64,000 bases of DNA. It comes from Microglena sp. YARC. Its lineage: Eukaryota; Chlorophyta; Chlorophyceae; Chlamydomonadales; Chlamydomonadaceae. Shown piece after piece: positions 22,012 through 26,256 of this stretch (the first letter of the stretch is position 1; every line of letters begins with the position of its first letter). The notes under the pieces were generated by a model that was given only the letters and a program-made list of their open reading frames with translations, did not search any database and was not told the origin of the DNA. Where the stretch lies: NCBI GenBank assembly GCA_022414725.1, contig CM039463.1, positions 39,816,665 through 39,880,664 of the forward strand. The letters are read 5' to 3'. A program made the position numbers and the translations under genes.

Positions 22012-24235
22012 CTTTTCCTGCTTCTGCTGCTAATTCTGTTCCTTTCCTGCTGCTGCTGCTGATGCTGTTCCTTTCCTGCTGCTTTATTTTCCTGCTGCTC
22101 TGCTTGCTGCTGCGCTGCTGCTTGCTGCTGCTGCTGCAGTTCCGTTCCTGCTGCTGTTCTTTTCCCGCTACTGCTGTTGCTGCTGCTGCTTTTCCTTGCC
22201 TTCTGCTGCTGCTGCTCCTGCTGCTGCTGTTCCTTTGCTGCTGCTGCTGCAGCTGCTGTTCCTTTCCTGCTGCTGCTACTGATGCTGTTCCTTTCCTGCT
22301 GCTGTTCTTTTCCTGCTGCTGCTGTTCCTGTCCTGCTGCTGCTGCTGCTGTACCTTTCCTGCTTCTGCTGCTGATTCTGTTCTTTTCCTGCTGCTGTTCC
22401 TTTCCTGCTGCTGTTCTTTTCCTGCTGCTGCTGCTGCTGCTGCTGTTCCTTTCCTGCTTCTGCTGCTGATTCTGTTCCTTTCCTGCTGCTGTTCCTTTCC
22501 TGCTGCTGTTCCTTTCCTGCTTCTGCTTCTGCTGCTGCTTCCTGCTGCTGCCTGCTGCTGTTCCTTTCCTGCTGCTGCTGATGCTTGATGCTGTTCCTTT
22601 CCTGCTGCTGTTCCTTTCCTGCTGCTGCTGCTGCTGCTCCTTTCCTGCTTTAGCTGCTGCTTCTGTTCCTTTCCTGCTGCTGTTCATTTCCTGCTGCTGC
22701 TGCTGCTGTTCCTTTCCTGCTGCTGCTGCTGCTGATTAGGTTCCTTTCCTGATGCTGTTCATTTCCTGCTGCTGCTGCTGCTGCTGCTGTTCCTTTCCTG
22801 CTGCTGATGATGATGCTGTTCCTTTCCTGCTGCTGTTAGTTTCCTGCTGCTGCTGCTATTCCTTTCCTGCTGCTGTTATTTTCCTGCTGCTGCTGATGTT
22901 CCTTTCCTCCTGCTGCTGCTGATGCTGTTCCTTTCCTGCTGCTGTTCTTTTCCTGCTGCTGCTGTTGCTGTTGCTGCTGCTGCTGTTCCTTTCCTGCATC
23001 TGCTGCTGTTTCTGTTCCTTTCCTGCCGCTGTTCATTTCCTGCTGCTGCTGCTGCTCCTGCTGCTGCTGCTGCTGCTGCTGCAGCTGCTGCTGCTGTTCC
23101 TTTCCTGCTGCTGCTGCTAATGCTGTTCATTTCCGCTCGTGCTGCTCCTCATTGTTATTGTTGCTATTGGCCAGCGGCAAGACCTACTTATGCTCTTGCT
23201 CCCCATGCAGGGAATCCGTCTTATGCAAAAATACCATCGGTGTTCGATGTGACCAACGAATTCTCATTGGGTCGGCTGCCTGAGGATGCAATCAACGATG
23301 AGCTTGAGAGGGAGATGAGTGGCCTGACTCAGGAGCTTTCCGAACTGAAACCGAGGCCCCCAAGTAACGCCAGCGGCCCAAGAGGAGAAATCCAAACGGG
23401 TGACATGTCCAACAGGGCTGAATACCAAGGCAGGCGCAGGTCTACTGTGTCCTTCCATGGACTAAAGGCTGGAATGGATGCTGCAGCTGCTGGGCAGGGC
23501 GCTGGCCACCTTGCCTCGGTGACCTCTGGTTCTCTCCCTGCTCGTGGCAGCACTGCTTCTCGCGAGTTTAACATTGGCTTAACGAGGAGTTCTCCTGGGG
23601 GGGCTGCTGCTCTCCCTGCTCGTGGCAGCACTGCTTCTTGCGAGTCCAACACTAGCTTAACGAGGAGTTCTCCTGGAGGGGCTGCTGCTCTCCCTGCCCG
23701 GGGTGGCACAGCTTCTCGCGAGTCCGACACGGACTTAACAAGGGGCTCTCGCGATTACGACACTGGCTTAACGACAGGTATTCATGATTCCGGCACTGAC
23801 TTACCGACAGGTATTCATGATTCCGACACTGACTTACGGACAGGTTATCGTGATTCCGAGACGGACTTAACGATGGGTTCTCGTGATTCTTCCGACACCG
23901 GCTTAACCCCCCGTCAAGGAATCACGGACTTTCTGGAGAGTGCCTTACCGAACATCCAGCTAAGAAATGCAGCAAGTGACCATGTGCTTACAAGCTCCCC
24001 CATGAACGAGGCCCCTCCTGGGCGTGGTCCTCTCTCCAAACTCATCGGGTCACCTAGTGAGCCAGTTGGGTCGCCGAGGACTGAGTCGAGCCTTGAAGGT
24101 GCTCAATGGACAGACACAGCTGCCTATGAGAGGACTACCAAGCCTGAGGGGGCTGAAGAGGCAGCTGCTGGCACCACTTTTGAGCTGAAGCCCGCCCCTG
24201 CCAAGTTGGATGGTGTGGAAGGTGCCTCTCCCTGA
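2382..24235 (+). CDS. Plant-type (AKT/SKOR-like) voltage-gated K+ channel, C-terminal 985 codons in 11 exons, 5'-partial
   Basis: Joining 2382-2516, 4860-5077, 5872-6241, 8417-8573, 11047-11211, 11867-12008, 13928-14156, 17083-17385, 17975-18055, 18722-18854 and 23211-24235 gives 2958 nt, with every junction phase-consistent and a TGA at 24233. Residues 1-82 are a C-linker, 83-241 a cyclic-nucleotide-binding-type beta-roll with a Ser/Gly/Thr-rich insertion, 325-587 about eight ankyrin repeats, and 646-985 a low-complexity tail. In plant Shaker-type channels this order follows the S1-S6/pore module, which must lie left of the window. The protein would gate K+ flux at a membrane; the C-terminal part would be cytoplasmic and mediate assembly and regulation. 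Related EAG/CNG-type channels with ankyrin repeats cannot be excluded. No KHA domain is recognisable at the end. The tail is much longer than in land-plant AKT1. Confidence 0.85.
2505..2725 (+). repeat. Tandem copies of the exon A donor edge (about 53-bp unit, 4 copies)
   Basis: The sequence CGCAAGGTACTG(A/C)GAT-TTTAC-TATGA-ATCATCCTA repeats with GT at 2517 (the real donor), 2570, 2623 and 2675. The fourth copy has lost one G (GCAAGTTACTG). Each copy carries the last six exon bases plus about 45 bases of intron. Three functional-looking decoy donors therefore follow the real one within 160 bp. Confidence 0.85.
2790..2990. repeat. Dispersed repeat, family V, copy 1
   Basis: This shares the block GTCGCGCGGTAGTCCAAGC with the copy at 18560-18712, plus CAAACGGGAGGGTTCC-like and CAATCTCACG blocks. 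It shares the TTCCGCCTTG-AAGAGG start and ACAATTTTCAAT end with 18918-19105. It looks like a non-autonomous dispersed element about 200 bp long. No ORF or clear terminal repeats are seen, and its class is unknown. Confidence 0.6.
3190..3372. repeat. AT microsatellite (TATTA/TATAT)n
   Basis: About 180 bp of imperfect TATTATAT and TTATA repeats lie in the intron between exons A and B. No other signal is present. Confidence 0.85.
3446..3604 (+). mobile_element. hAT-like MITE, TAGGGGTCGG family, right-truncated
   Basis: It starts TAGGGGTCGGATATG and contains the family core CCGTCTCACCAGAA and the segment GTAACACTACAATAATATTAG. It matches the complete copy at 26257-26440. The expected right end (GCCGCTCCTA) is missing, because the sequence passes directly into half of a family P palindrome at 3605. 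Confidence 0.75.
3605..3772 (+). mobile_element. Single arm of the palindromic family P element
   Basis: GCCCTAAATAGCCCTTAAAAGCTAC, the GGAGGAGGCCTTGAACC block and AAGCTAGAAAAACCCC match the left arm of the full element at 583-988. The opposite arm is absent. The following 3773-3982 shows nothing beyond short TATTTGTATAAATA repeats at 3845-3915. Confidence 0.65.
3983..4190 (+). mobile_element. tRNA-derived SINE, copy 1
   Basis: A box-A-like TGGTCTAGTGG lies at 4005-4015, followed by a degraded B box (GGTTAGGCTCC, 4048-4058; the copy at 25484 has GGTTCGACTCC). About 120 bp of body follows, ending CCTTAACACCACACCCC and CCAGGCGTTATC. It matches the copy at 25484-25697 along its length. The 3' tail is shared with the LINE on the minus strand at 27592. 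It is not a functional tRNA: the cloverleaf ends are absent. Confidence 0.8.
4331..4356 (+). repeat. Decoy copy of the exon B acceptor edge
   Basis: A C-rich tract followed by CTAG|GTGCTAAGAT reproduces the acceptor and first ten bases of exon B (ACAG|GTGCTAAGATTCC at 4860). It then diverges to ACTAATAAAG, giving stops in the exon frame. Confidence 0.75.
4357..4859 (+). repeat. (CA)n / CACCTGCCCAT minisatellite before exon B
   Basis: Units of about 50-110 bp contain the core CACACACCTGCCCAT followed by (g/c)AACCCAATC, separated by variable (CA)n and C-runs up to about 35 long. The same core recurs in the next intron (5160-5871). Open frames on either strand here are low complexity only. Confidence 0.85.
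4860..5077 (+). CDS. Exon B: C-linker second half and start of the beta-roll (residues 46-117)
   Basis: The acceptor is ACACACAG|GTG; the chosen donor CCGG|GTATAA leaves phase 2 and fits exon C. The residues run from VLRFLYKQPVKDCYLL through TKFIHALISVSRIEL to VQLVHQGDLSSSLNIIVEG. The last stretch is the diagnostic first part of a cyclic-nucleotide-binding fold (x-V-x-x-x-G-D-x-x-x-x-L-x-x-I-x-x-G-x-V). The intron immediately after the previous donor can also be read VLRFL, an echo of this exon's start. Confidence 0.85.
5160..5871 (+). repeat. (CA)n / CACCTGCCCATTGACCC minisatellite before exon C
   Basis: About 14 units of 40-75 bp have the core CACCTGC(C/A)CAT(T/G)GACCCAATCACCCACCA and variable (CA)n. 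The final unit (CTGCCCATTGACCCCCACCCATCCACCCAG) supplies the exon C acceptor. It is related to the array before exon B. Confidence 0.85.
5872..6241 (+). CDS. Exon C: rest of the beta-roll with a low-complexity insertion (residues 118-241)
   Basis: The acceptor CACCCAG|GTTGAC and donor TCGAAG|GTAAGT fit (phase 2 in, phase 0 out). Residues 129-182 are Ser/Thr/Gly/Arg-rich, with a repeated MRSGGTSTRSGG motif. The fold resumes with YSEVAFF and ITCGVVKVLCLSKEDW, aligning with the G-E-[IL]-x-x-[LF] cassette and following strands. The Arg that normally contacts the nucleotide phosphate is not evident (NPSEESVITC). Nucleotide binding is therefore doubtful, as in several plant Shaker channels. Confidence 0.85.
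6389..6454 (+). other. Short coding-like segment in the intron between exons C and D, unresolved
   Basis: ATG in the context CAGCCATGGAG opens 21 codons (METSANFNEMEEAGIVEQLEE) ending in TGA, with a GTGAGC donor-like sequence overlapping the stop. The acidic composition resembles channel linker sequence. The available AG acceptors do not match the phase-0 end of exon C. Possible readings are an alternative exon, a remnant exon or chance. A run of about 24 G lies at 6301-6324. The rest of 6242-6458 holds nothing else. Confidence 0.25.
6459..6659. mobile_element. hAT-like MITE, CAGGGT family, perfect 8-bp target duplication
   Basis: The ends are CAGGGTGCTAC and ATTACCCTG, flanked on both sides by GTGAGCCT (6451-6458 and 6660-6667). 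The interior GCGC-rich sequence is an inverted relative of 1669-2005. Confidence 0.85.
6700..8416 (+). repeat. Array of decoy exon D acceptor edges (11 with AG, 1 without)
   Basis: The block ATGGTTGCAGG(A/G)CCTTCTGCGAATCATATTTGAGG, preceded by C/A-rich CAACCCCAGCTCCAGCCCAATCC, repeats. Exon-like starts fall at 6770, 6918, 7066 and 7214 (exact 148-bp period), then 7328, 7427, 7642, 7986, 8074, 8190 and 8291. A copy near 7548 lacks AG. The real exon D starts at 8417. The first four decoys read DLL(or F)RIIFEAV then stop, whereas the real one continues DLLRLMFDAVMSTPV. An unrelated insertion (about 7690-7915) splits the array. Confidence 0.9.
7690..7915. mobile_element. GC-rich insertion of unknown class inside the decoy array
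   Basis: This segment breaks the array between decoys. It contains GGGGGTTGGGGGCAGCGC and AATGGCGACGGAATGGCGACGCG. An inverted relative lies around 13665-13860 (GCGCTGCCCCCAAAACCCCGC, CGTCGCCATTCTGTCGC). Ends and target duplications could not be fixed. Confidence 0.4.
8417..8573 (+). CDS. Exon D: linker between beta-roll and ankyrin domain (residues 242-293)
   Basis: The acceptor GGTTGTAG|GACCTTCTG (last of a series of copies) and donor GTCAAAG|GTAGGT fit phase 0 in and phase 1 out. The residues include DLLRLMFDAV and a charged helix-like stretch NAEEEKQEALDLNRLEPDL. No known domain is recognised. The exon is kept because it is the only copy whose frame stays open and reaches the next exon in phase. 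Confidence 0.8.
8554..9370 (+). repeat. Copies of the exon D donor edge (4 in total)
   Basis: GACCTGGTGAA(A/G)GATGTCAAAG|GTARGTC occurs with GT at 8574 (real), 8761, 9078 and 9363. The copy at 9029-9077 is the longest, starting CCCTTGACCTAAACC and extending 48 bases into exon D sequence, with one extra A that shifts its frame. The decoys at 9078 and 9363 carry GTAAGC and GTAAGT, better matches to consensus than the real GTAGGT. Confidence 0.85.
8866..8975 (+). repeat. 26-bp minisatellite TGTGATGTGTCATGACTGCC
   Basis: Three to four near-perfect copies of a 26-bp unit lie in the intron between exons D and E. Looser GACGTGATGTGG-like repeats precede it from about 8795. A G-run of about 28 lies at 9086-9114. 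Confidence 0.8.
9425..10196 (+). repeat. 28-bp minisatellite, about 27 copies
   Basis: The unit is GGGGTGACAGGTGGCAACC plus GGAGCTTTA. A common variant replaces CTTTA with CTATT. Unit length is nearly constant. It lies wholly within the intron between exons D and E. Peptide-like frames across it are artefacts. Confidence 0.9.
10197..11046 (+). other. Remainder of the D-E intron
   Basis: 10197-10340 holds two to three copies of an AAAATGTGAACGTAATCAAAACTATC unit. 10340-10735 is non-repetitive; an 87-codon minus-strand frame (10358-10621) is present but shows no motif I recognise. 10740-10990 is A-rich with recurring ATCAAAACAATC and a short CCCTAAACCCTAT run. The exon E acceptor follows. Confidence 0.5.
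11047..11211 (+). CDS. Exon E: start of the ankyrin domain (residues 294-348)
   Basis: The acceptor ATGTTTGCAG|CTCTG and donor CAGAGAG|GTATGA fit phase 1 in and phase 1 out. The residues run ALMSPEEKMKF to the first ankyrin repeat, with NALMIACHSGDTVAIKRLM matching the A-L-x-x-A-x-x-x-G-x-x-x-x-[VI]-x-x-L-[LM] pattern. Confidence 0.88.
11333..11720 (+). repeat. Three copies of the exon E donor edge
   Basis: Copy 1 (11336-11397) repeats about 60 bases of exon E, including ATCAAGCGGCTCATG, with GAA changed to TAA so that the frame closes; its GT is at 11398. Copies 2 and 3 (GT at 11601 and 11709) hold GGGATCAAGCGGCTC-TGGAACAGAAAG|GTATG and lie in a roughly 108-bp tandem unit. All keep a GTATGRTG donor like the real one. 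Confidence 0.88.
11465..11556. mobile_element. Short hAT-like MITE, TATCATATGATATC family, perfect 8-bp target duplication
   Basis: The ends are TAGGTACCGGCA and TGCCGTTCCCTA; CTTAGGAG flanks both sides (11457-11464, 11557-11564). The interior is made of CATATGATATCAT palindromes and a GGCTAAAGGCGAGTATGA block shared with copies at 12348, 24529 and about 26072. Confidence 0.88.
11867..12008 (+). CDS. Exon F: ankyrin repeats 1-3 (residues 349-396)
   Basis: The acceptor CTCCTGCAG|TCAGCC and donor TTGTG|GTGAGT fit phase 1 in and phase 2 out. It encodes RRTGLMIAAAHGHDECLQQM and AGADPNLLDAVGYSALW, classic ankyrin features (TxLMxAAxxGH, AGADPNxxD). The split Trp codon is completed by exon G. Confidence 0.9.
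12348..12535. mobile_element. hAT-like MITE, TATCATATGATATC family
   Basis: The ends are TAGGGATAGGCA and TTGCCGTTCCCTA. The flanks CATTTAAA and GATTTAAG match at six of eight positions. The interior has repeated ATATGATATCAT and CCTAGT/GTCTGAC blocks. It lies inside the exon F repeat array. Confidence 0.8.
12983..13185 (-). mobile_element. Single arm of the palindromic family P element
   Basis: TTCAAATCTG, TTCTAGCCTTATGG, AGGCCTCCTCTGGGGACAGC, GAGGGCCATTTAGGGC and AAACGGGGTCAAAAGTAGCG match the right arm of 583-988 and end in the AGCGATCGCTATATATA terminus. A shorter piece of the same arm (AGGGCCATTTAGGGCAAAC) lies at 12841-12890. Confidence 0.75.
13201..13927. other. Remainder of the F-G intron
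   Basis: 13201-13345 is a degraded relative of the TATCATATGATATC MITE family (ATCATATGATGTAGACCAAAGGCG, CTAGTCAGAC). 13345-13660 is AT-rich, with nothing recognised. 13665-13860 is an inverted relative of the insertion at 7690-7915. Confidence 0.5.
13928..14156 (+). CDS. Exon G: ankyrin repeats 3-5 (residues 397-472)
   Basis: The acceptor ACCCCCAG|GGAGGC and donor CATATG|GTACGC fit phase 2 in and phase 0 out. It encodes EAVDKGRNASADMLRKNGAK, then MGANPNVVNVDGRTALHMA and CRGGQQHM. The TPLWEA-like junction and N-G-A-K-L step resemble the ankyrin module of plant AKT channels. Confidence 0.9.
14157..14962 (+). repeat. Six copies of the exon G donor edge, exact 99-bp period
   Basis: The unit GACATCCACATGGCATGCCG-GGGGGGCAGCAGCAGATG|GTATGCCAGCTAGTGCCACTAATGTGCATGACA... 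places decoy GT at 14449, 14523, 14622, 14721, 14820 and 14919. The last five junctions are exactly 99 bp apart; the first spacing is 74. The exon-like part reads HMACRGGQQQM against HMACRGGQQHM in the real exon. Confidence 0.92.
14183..14367 (-). mobile_element. hAT-like MITE, TAGGGGTCGG family, inserted in the exon G repeat
   Basis: The ends are TAGGGAACGGCA and GACGACCCCTA. The flanks CTAATGTG (14175-14182) and CCAATGTG (14368-14375) match 7/8 and derive from the repeat unit. The core TTCTGGTGAGACGG is the complement of the CCGTCTCACCAGAA core in the other copies. Confidence 0.87.
14963..15504. other. AT-rich intron segment with short repeats
   Basis: GACCCACTTCCAGAAACAAA occurs at about 15021, 15064 and (one change) 15412. 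An inverted AGATCTATATATAGAG/CTCTATATAGATC stretch lies at 15284-15333. No gene is seen. Confidence 0.6.
15505..15728 (-). mobile_element. Single arm of the palindromic family P element
   Basis: CAAAAGTGGGTATTTCCTAGATTTATGG, AGGCCTCCTCCAGGGACAGCG, AGGGCCGTTTAGGGC and GGGTCAAAACTAGCGATCGC match the right arm of 583-988 and end in GATCGCTATATATGGCAGG. Confidence 0.8.
15810..16515 (+). repeat. 11-bp minisatellite CACCTCTTGTA, about 63 copies
   Basis: The unit is highly uniform, with single substitutions (CACCTCATGTA, AACCTCTTGTA). Because 11 is not a multiple of three and the unit lacks stops, all three frames of both strands stay open and read repetitive peptides. These are not genes. The array ends in GTTCACCTC variants and lies within the intron between exons G and H. 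Confidence 0.95.
16540..17082 (+). repeat. Four copies of the exon H acceptor edge
   Basis: CAG|GATCTGGTGGATGTCCTGC(T/A)TCACTACG occurs with exon-like starts at 16616, 16723, 16880 and 16982 before the real exon at 17083. A fragment TGTCCTGCTTCACTACGGGTCC lies at 16540. Copies are separated by C-runs and (CA)n of variable length. The acceptor at 16723 is 360 nt upstream of the real one, in frame, with no stop between. Confidence 0.92.
17083..17385 (+). CDS. Exon H: ankyrin repeats 5-8 (residues 473-573)
   Basis: The acceptor CCCCAACAG|GATCTG and donor CAAGCG|GTAAGA fit phase 0 at both ends. It encodes DLVDVLLHYGAQPSTRDTFG, HTPLLEAVDQGHLHILESLL, FLRAGANPNISN and GRTPMHLAARMGCLQA. The repeat around residues 525-554 is the least canonical (MMKIVSVANNARLR). 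Confidence 0.92.
17386..17625 (+). repeat. Two copies of the exon H donor edge, plus (TATTAG)n
   Basis: CAAGCG|GTAAGATACATTTATTTATC recurs with GT at 17479 (one extra G: AAGCGGGTAAG) and at 17616. The first copy also repeats the exon bases GGCTAGGATGGG. A TATTAG microsatellite lies at 17521-17566. Confidence 0.82.
17734..17862. repeat. (TC)n microsatellite
   Basis: About 130 bp of CT dinucleotides with a few interruptions lie between exons H and I. They could act as polypyrimidine sequence. Confidence 0.95.
17866..17974 (+). repeat. Possible degenerate copies of the exon I start
   Basis: GAACAAGTTGTTTGAGTACC (about 17867) and GAATCAGTTAGTTAACTACC (about 17909) resemble TTGAAGGCGCTGGTTGAGTACG at the exon I start. 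The second is preceded by CAG. Similarity is weak. Confidence 0.35.
17975..18055 (+). CDS. Exon I: end of ankyrin repeat 8 (residues 574-600)
   Basis: The acceptor CTCACTGCAG|TTGAAG and donor CAGCAG|GTGAGC bound 27 codons in phase 0. It encodes LKALVEYGADIHQQDDSG, the second helix and turn of an ankyrin repeat. Confidence 0.88.
18183..18535 (+). repeat. TGGAATGGAA-type repeats split by a LINE fragment
   Basis: Imperfect GG(A/C)ATGGAATGG and TATGGAATGGG repeats occupy 18194-18298 and 18411-18535. The LINE-A fragment at 18299-18410 separates them. TTGGCTTGGCTTGGCTTGGC lies at about 18100. Confidence 0.7.
18299..18410 (-). mobile_element. Short 5'-truncated LINE-A copy
   Basis: It begins with (CATTA)n then CATGTTAAAGTCTACTTG and stops at AAAGCAAAAAAAACC. 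This is the last about 110 nt of the element at 35653-36129 read on the minus strand. Confidence 0.8.
18560..18712 (+). repeat. Dispersed repeat, family V, copy 2
   Basis: CAGGTCGCGCGGTAGTCCAAGCTCAGGCGCA and GCAAGCGAACGGGAAGGTTCC with TTCAATCTCACG match 2815-2960. It ends next to the exon J acceptor. Confidence 0.65.
18722..18854 (+). CDS. Exon J: post-ankyrin helix (residues 601-644)
   Basis: The acceptor GGTTGCAG|GTGGGA and donor CCCTCGA|GTGAGT fit phase 0 in and phase 1 out. It encodes VGASLCVEYLEGEPKACAEK and MKMRLSAVARSVVLAQ. If the donor is not used, the frame ends at TGA 36 nt further on (18875-18880 region). That gives a possible short isoform lacking the long tail. Confidence 0.8.
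18918..19105 (+). repeat. Dispersed repeat, family V, copy 3
   Basis: GCCGCCTTGAAAGAGGCCGAGACCTTTCCTCCGTCGCCGTCGTGCGGTAGTCCGAG and the end GGGGCTACAATTTTCAATTTTG correspond to 2800-2980, with divergence in the middle. Confidence 0.6.
19216..23135 (+). repeat. 3.9-kb CTG / TTCCTTTCCTGC compound repeat
   Basis: Runs of (CTG)2-15 alternate with TTCCTTTCCTG and variants (GATG, TTCTGCTGCTGATTCTG). The longest pure CTG run is about 15 units near 19760-19804. It lies entirely within the intron between exons J and K (18855-23210). Long frames on both strands (Leu/Cys-rich plus, Gln/Ser/Arg-rich minus) come from the repeat and are not called. Confidence 0.95.
23211..24235 (+). CDS. Exon K: long low-complexity C-terminal tail and stop (residues 645-985)
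   Basis: The acceptor CCATGCAG|GGAATC joins exon J (A|GG gives Arg) and the frame runs to TGA at 24233. Residues 662-690 are acidic and helix-like (EDAINDELEREMSGLTQEL). Residues 753-830 hold three 26-residue repeats (LPARGSTAS... LTRSSPGGAAA). Residues 815-880 hold six 11-residue repeats of the form D-S-x-T-D-L-x-T-G-x-R. The rest is Ser/Pro/Glu-rich. It matches no domain I recognise and is probably disordered. Confidence 0.82.
23534..23917 (+). repeat. In-frame coding tandem repeats (78 bp x3, then 33 bp x6)
   Basis: CTCCCTGCTCGTGGCAGCAC starts two of three 78-bp units (from 23534); the third is diverged. From about 23720 a 33-bp unit (GATTCCGACACTGACTTA-style) repeats six times. Unit lengths are multiples of three, so copy changes keep frame. 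Confidence 0.85.
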
Positions 24236-24528
24236 TTGGCCCTGGTTGGTCCTAGACAGCACTCCATGCATGTGCTGCATTGCAGGGAGGGATCCTCGGT
24301 CGGATGGATGGGCAAATAGGTAACCCTGGGGGCTCCCGTCCCCGTGAAGGGGGGGCCCCGCCAAAAAACACGGATCTGTATCCAGATCTGTGGGCACAGG
24401 CCTGTGGGAAGCTGACCCAGCTGAAGTAACCTACCGGGTGCCTATGTAGCCAAGGGGCTGATATTTTGTACAGCCACTACAGCCTCCAATTCGAAAAAAT
24501 AACCTCCCATGCTGGCGGCATACATAAG
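24236..24528 (+). other. 3' flank of the channel gene
   Basis: No AATAAA or TGTAA polyadenylation signal was found close to the stop. The sequence is unique, with a GGGGGCTCCCGTCCCCGTGAAGGGGGGGCCCCG GC-rich inverted stretch at about 24330-24360. Confidence 0.4.
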
Positions 24529-24744
24529 TATGGAACGGCAAATCATGCGATGTTGACCAAAAACGAGTATGATATCATATGATATCATACAAAAATCATA
24601 TGATTTAATATCATATGATATAATGCCCCAGGCCAAAGTTACCTAGTCAGACAGCCGGCATCATATGATATCATATCATGACATGATATCATATGATATC
24701 ATATGATGACATGATATCGTATGATATCATATTGCCGATCCCTA
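24529..24744. mobile_element. hAT-like MITE, TATCATATGATATC family
   Basis: The ends are TATGGAACGGCA and TTGCCGATCCCTA. The flanks TACATAAG (24521-24528) and TACACAAG (24745-24752) match 7/8. The interior has GTTGACCAAAAACGAGTATGATATC, the CCTAGTCAGACAGCCGGCATC block and repeated ATATGATATCAT. Confidence 0.87.
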
Positions 24745-24752
24745 TACACAAG

Positions 24753-25300
24753 CGAGTGTTCAGGTGTGGAACCCACAATTTGCTATTTAGCGATCAAAGT
24801 GGGTGAAGTCTTCAAGTCGCTGACTGAGGATCCCGCTGACTGTGGATCTGATTTGCCGAGTACCTGATATTATGTTGAGGCGAGGAGCGGTCGACCTGAT
24901 TCACATCGCCACTCACTATGGACCTGTTTGACTGATTTGCCTCCCTCCTCCTCCTCCTCCTCCTCCTCCTCCTTGCAGTCCCCATTCCCTCTTTCTCCTC
25001 CATCCCCCCCCCCCCCCAGCAAAATTGGCCTTGTATACCCTAAAACCCTAACAACTATATTTGGCCTTAGAAACAAAGTGTGGTCTAACCGCAAAAAATA
25101 CAACATTCAAAGTCACAACTGCGGTTCTGATTTTTCGGGGAAAACCCAACCGTAGTCTGCCTGAGTATTAAAAAACATCCCTCAGAAAAAGAAAAGGCAA
25201 ATATTGCAGCAAGCAAACAAGCATTAGTATCAGCACTAATTCCATATTTTATTTGGATAAACCTTTCTTGGTACTGGTGAGACAGCTGCCGTCTGACTGC
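24753..25300. other. Intergenic sequence without a recognised gene
   Basis: It has a (CCT)n run at 24942-24973 followed by CTTGCAG, a C-run at 25005, and a CCCTAAAACCCTAAC run at 25039. Nothing coding was recognised. Confidence 0.5.
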
Positions 25301-25309
25301 GATTTATTT

Positions 25310-25405
25310 GTGTCTCTGATCTTTCCATGGTGACTTTTCCCAGCTGTGGCGTACGGGAGGGTCCCCTTAACACCACGCCCCTCCAGGCGTTATCCTTTTT
25401 TCTTT
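25310..25405 (+). mobile_element. 5'-truncated LINE-B 3' end
   Basis: TTTCCATGGTGACTTTTCCCAGCTGTGGCGTACGGGAGGGTCCCCTTAACACCACGCCCCTCCAGGCGTTATC is the same-sense copy of the 3' end of the minus-strand element at 27592-27670. It is followed by CTTTTTTC. Confidence 0.8.
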
Positions 25406-25431
25406 GATCTTTACATCTGATCAAGTGATGG

Positions 25432-26075
25432 GCTGGTACCACTCGCTTAACCTAGTGGATGCCAGTACAGTACAGCCAGTTGGAGCCTCTTTCGGTTGAT
25501 TATATATTTGGTATAGTGGTTAGACTTGAATCACTGTAAGAATGAAGAGTCGGGGGTTCGACTCCCCTTCGGTCGCTCTTGCGTTGCAGGTCGTCGTCAA
25601 ACCGCGCGATGGTAGCTTGTCCAGTTGAGGTGTGAGACCGCTCCCCACCCGCGTACGACGGGCTCCCTTAACACCACGCCCCACCAGGCGTTATCATTAC
25701 AGCCAGTTGGGACCGACATATCGCTTTACCTAGTGGATGCCAGTACAGTACGGCCAGTAGGGACCGGCACATCGCTTTACCTAGTGGATGGCAGTACAGT
25801 ACAGCCCAGTAGGACCGGTATACTCGCTTTACCTAGTGGATGCCAGTACAGTACGGCCAGTAGGGACCGGCATATCGCTTTACCTAGTGGATGGCAGTAC
25901 AGTACAGCCCAGTAGGGGACCGGGCATATCGCTTTACCTAGTGGATGGCAGTACAGTACGGCCAGTAGGGACCGGCATATCGCTTCACCTAGTGGATGCC
26001 AGTACAGTACGGCCAGTTGGGACCGGCATATCCCTTTACCTAGTGGATGCCAGTACATTACAGCCAGTTGGGACC
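25432..26075 (+). repeat. About 51-bp minisatellite interrupted by a SINE
   Basis: The unit GGGACCGGCATATCGCTTTACC-TAGTGGATGCCAGTACAGTACGGCCAGTA occurs once before the SINE and seven to eight times after it, with GG/CC (GGATGG/GGATGC) and AGCCC/GGCC variants alternating. It runs into a MITE at about 26072 whose GGGACCGGCA start matches the unit. Confidence 0.88.
25484..25697 (+). mobile_element. tRNA-derived SINE, copy 2, perfect 13-bp target duplication
   Basis: Box A TGGTATAGTGG (25509-25519) and box B GGTTCGACTCC (25555-25565) have RNA polymerase III promoter form. The 3' tail CTCCCTTAACACCACGCCCC-ACCAGGCGTTATC follows. TACAGCCAGTTGG flanks it (25471-25483 and 25698-25710); since this sequence is part of the host minisatellite, duplication and repeat copy cannot be fully separated. 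The tail folds as ACGCC-(6 nt)-GGCGT. Confidence 0.87.
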
Positions 26076-26214
26076 GGCATATCATATGATGTTGACCAAA
26101 GGCGAGTACAATATCATATTATATCATATCAATTGTATATGATATCATATATGAGTGGTAACTTTGGCCTAGCTAGACCGCTGTCATCATAAGACATCAT
26201 TCTGCCATTCCTTA
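26072..26214. mobile_element. hAT-like MITE, TATCATATGATATC family
   Basis: GGACCGGCATATCATATGATGTTGACCAAAGGCGAGTA, the TTTGGCCTAGCTAGACCGCTG block and the right end TGCCATTCCTTA match the family. The left end merges with the preceding minisatellite, so the boundary is approximate. Confidence 0.7.
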
Positions 26215-26256
26215 AAAATAACTTAGTAGATAACTGAGTAGAGAACTCATTATAAC

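Noticed and set aside
19216..23130. Leu/Cys-rich and Gln/Ser/Arg-rich proteins, up to 342 codons
   Set aside because: They are the CTG/CAG repeat translated on both strands, lying inside an intron whose two exons join in phase.
24236..24528. Polyadenylation signal of the channel gene
   Set aside because: No AATAAA or TGTAA found near the stop; the 3' end remains undefined.
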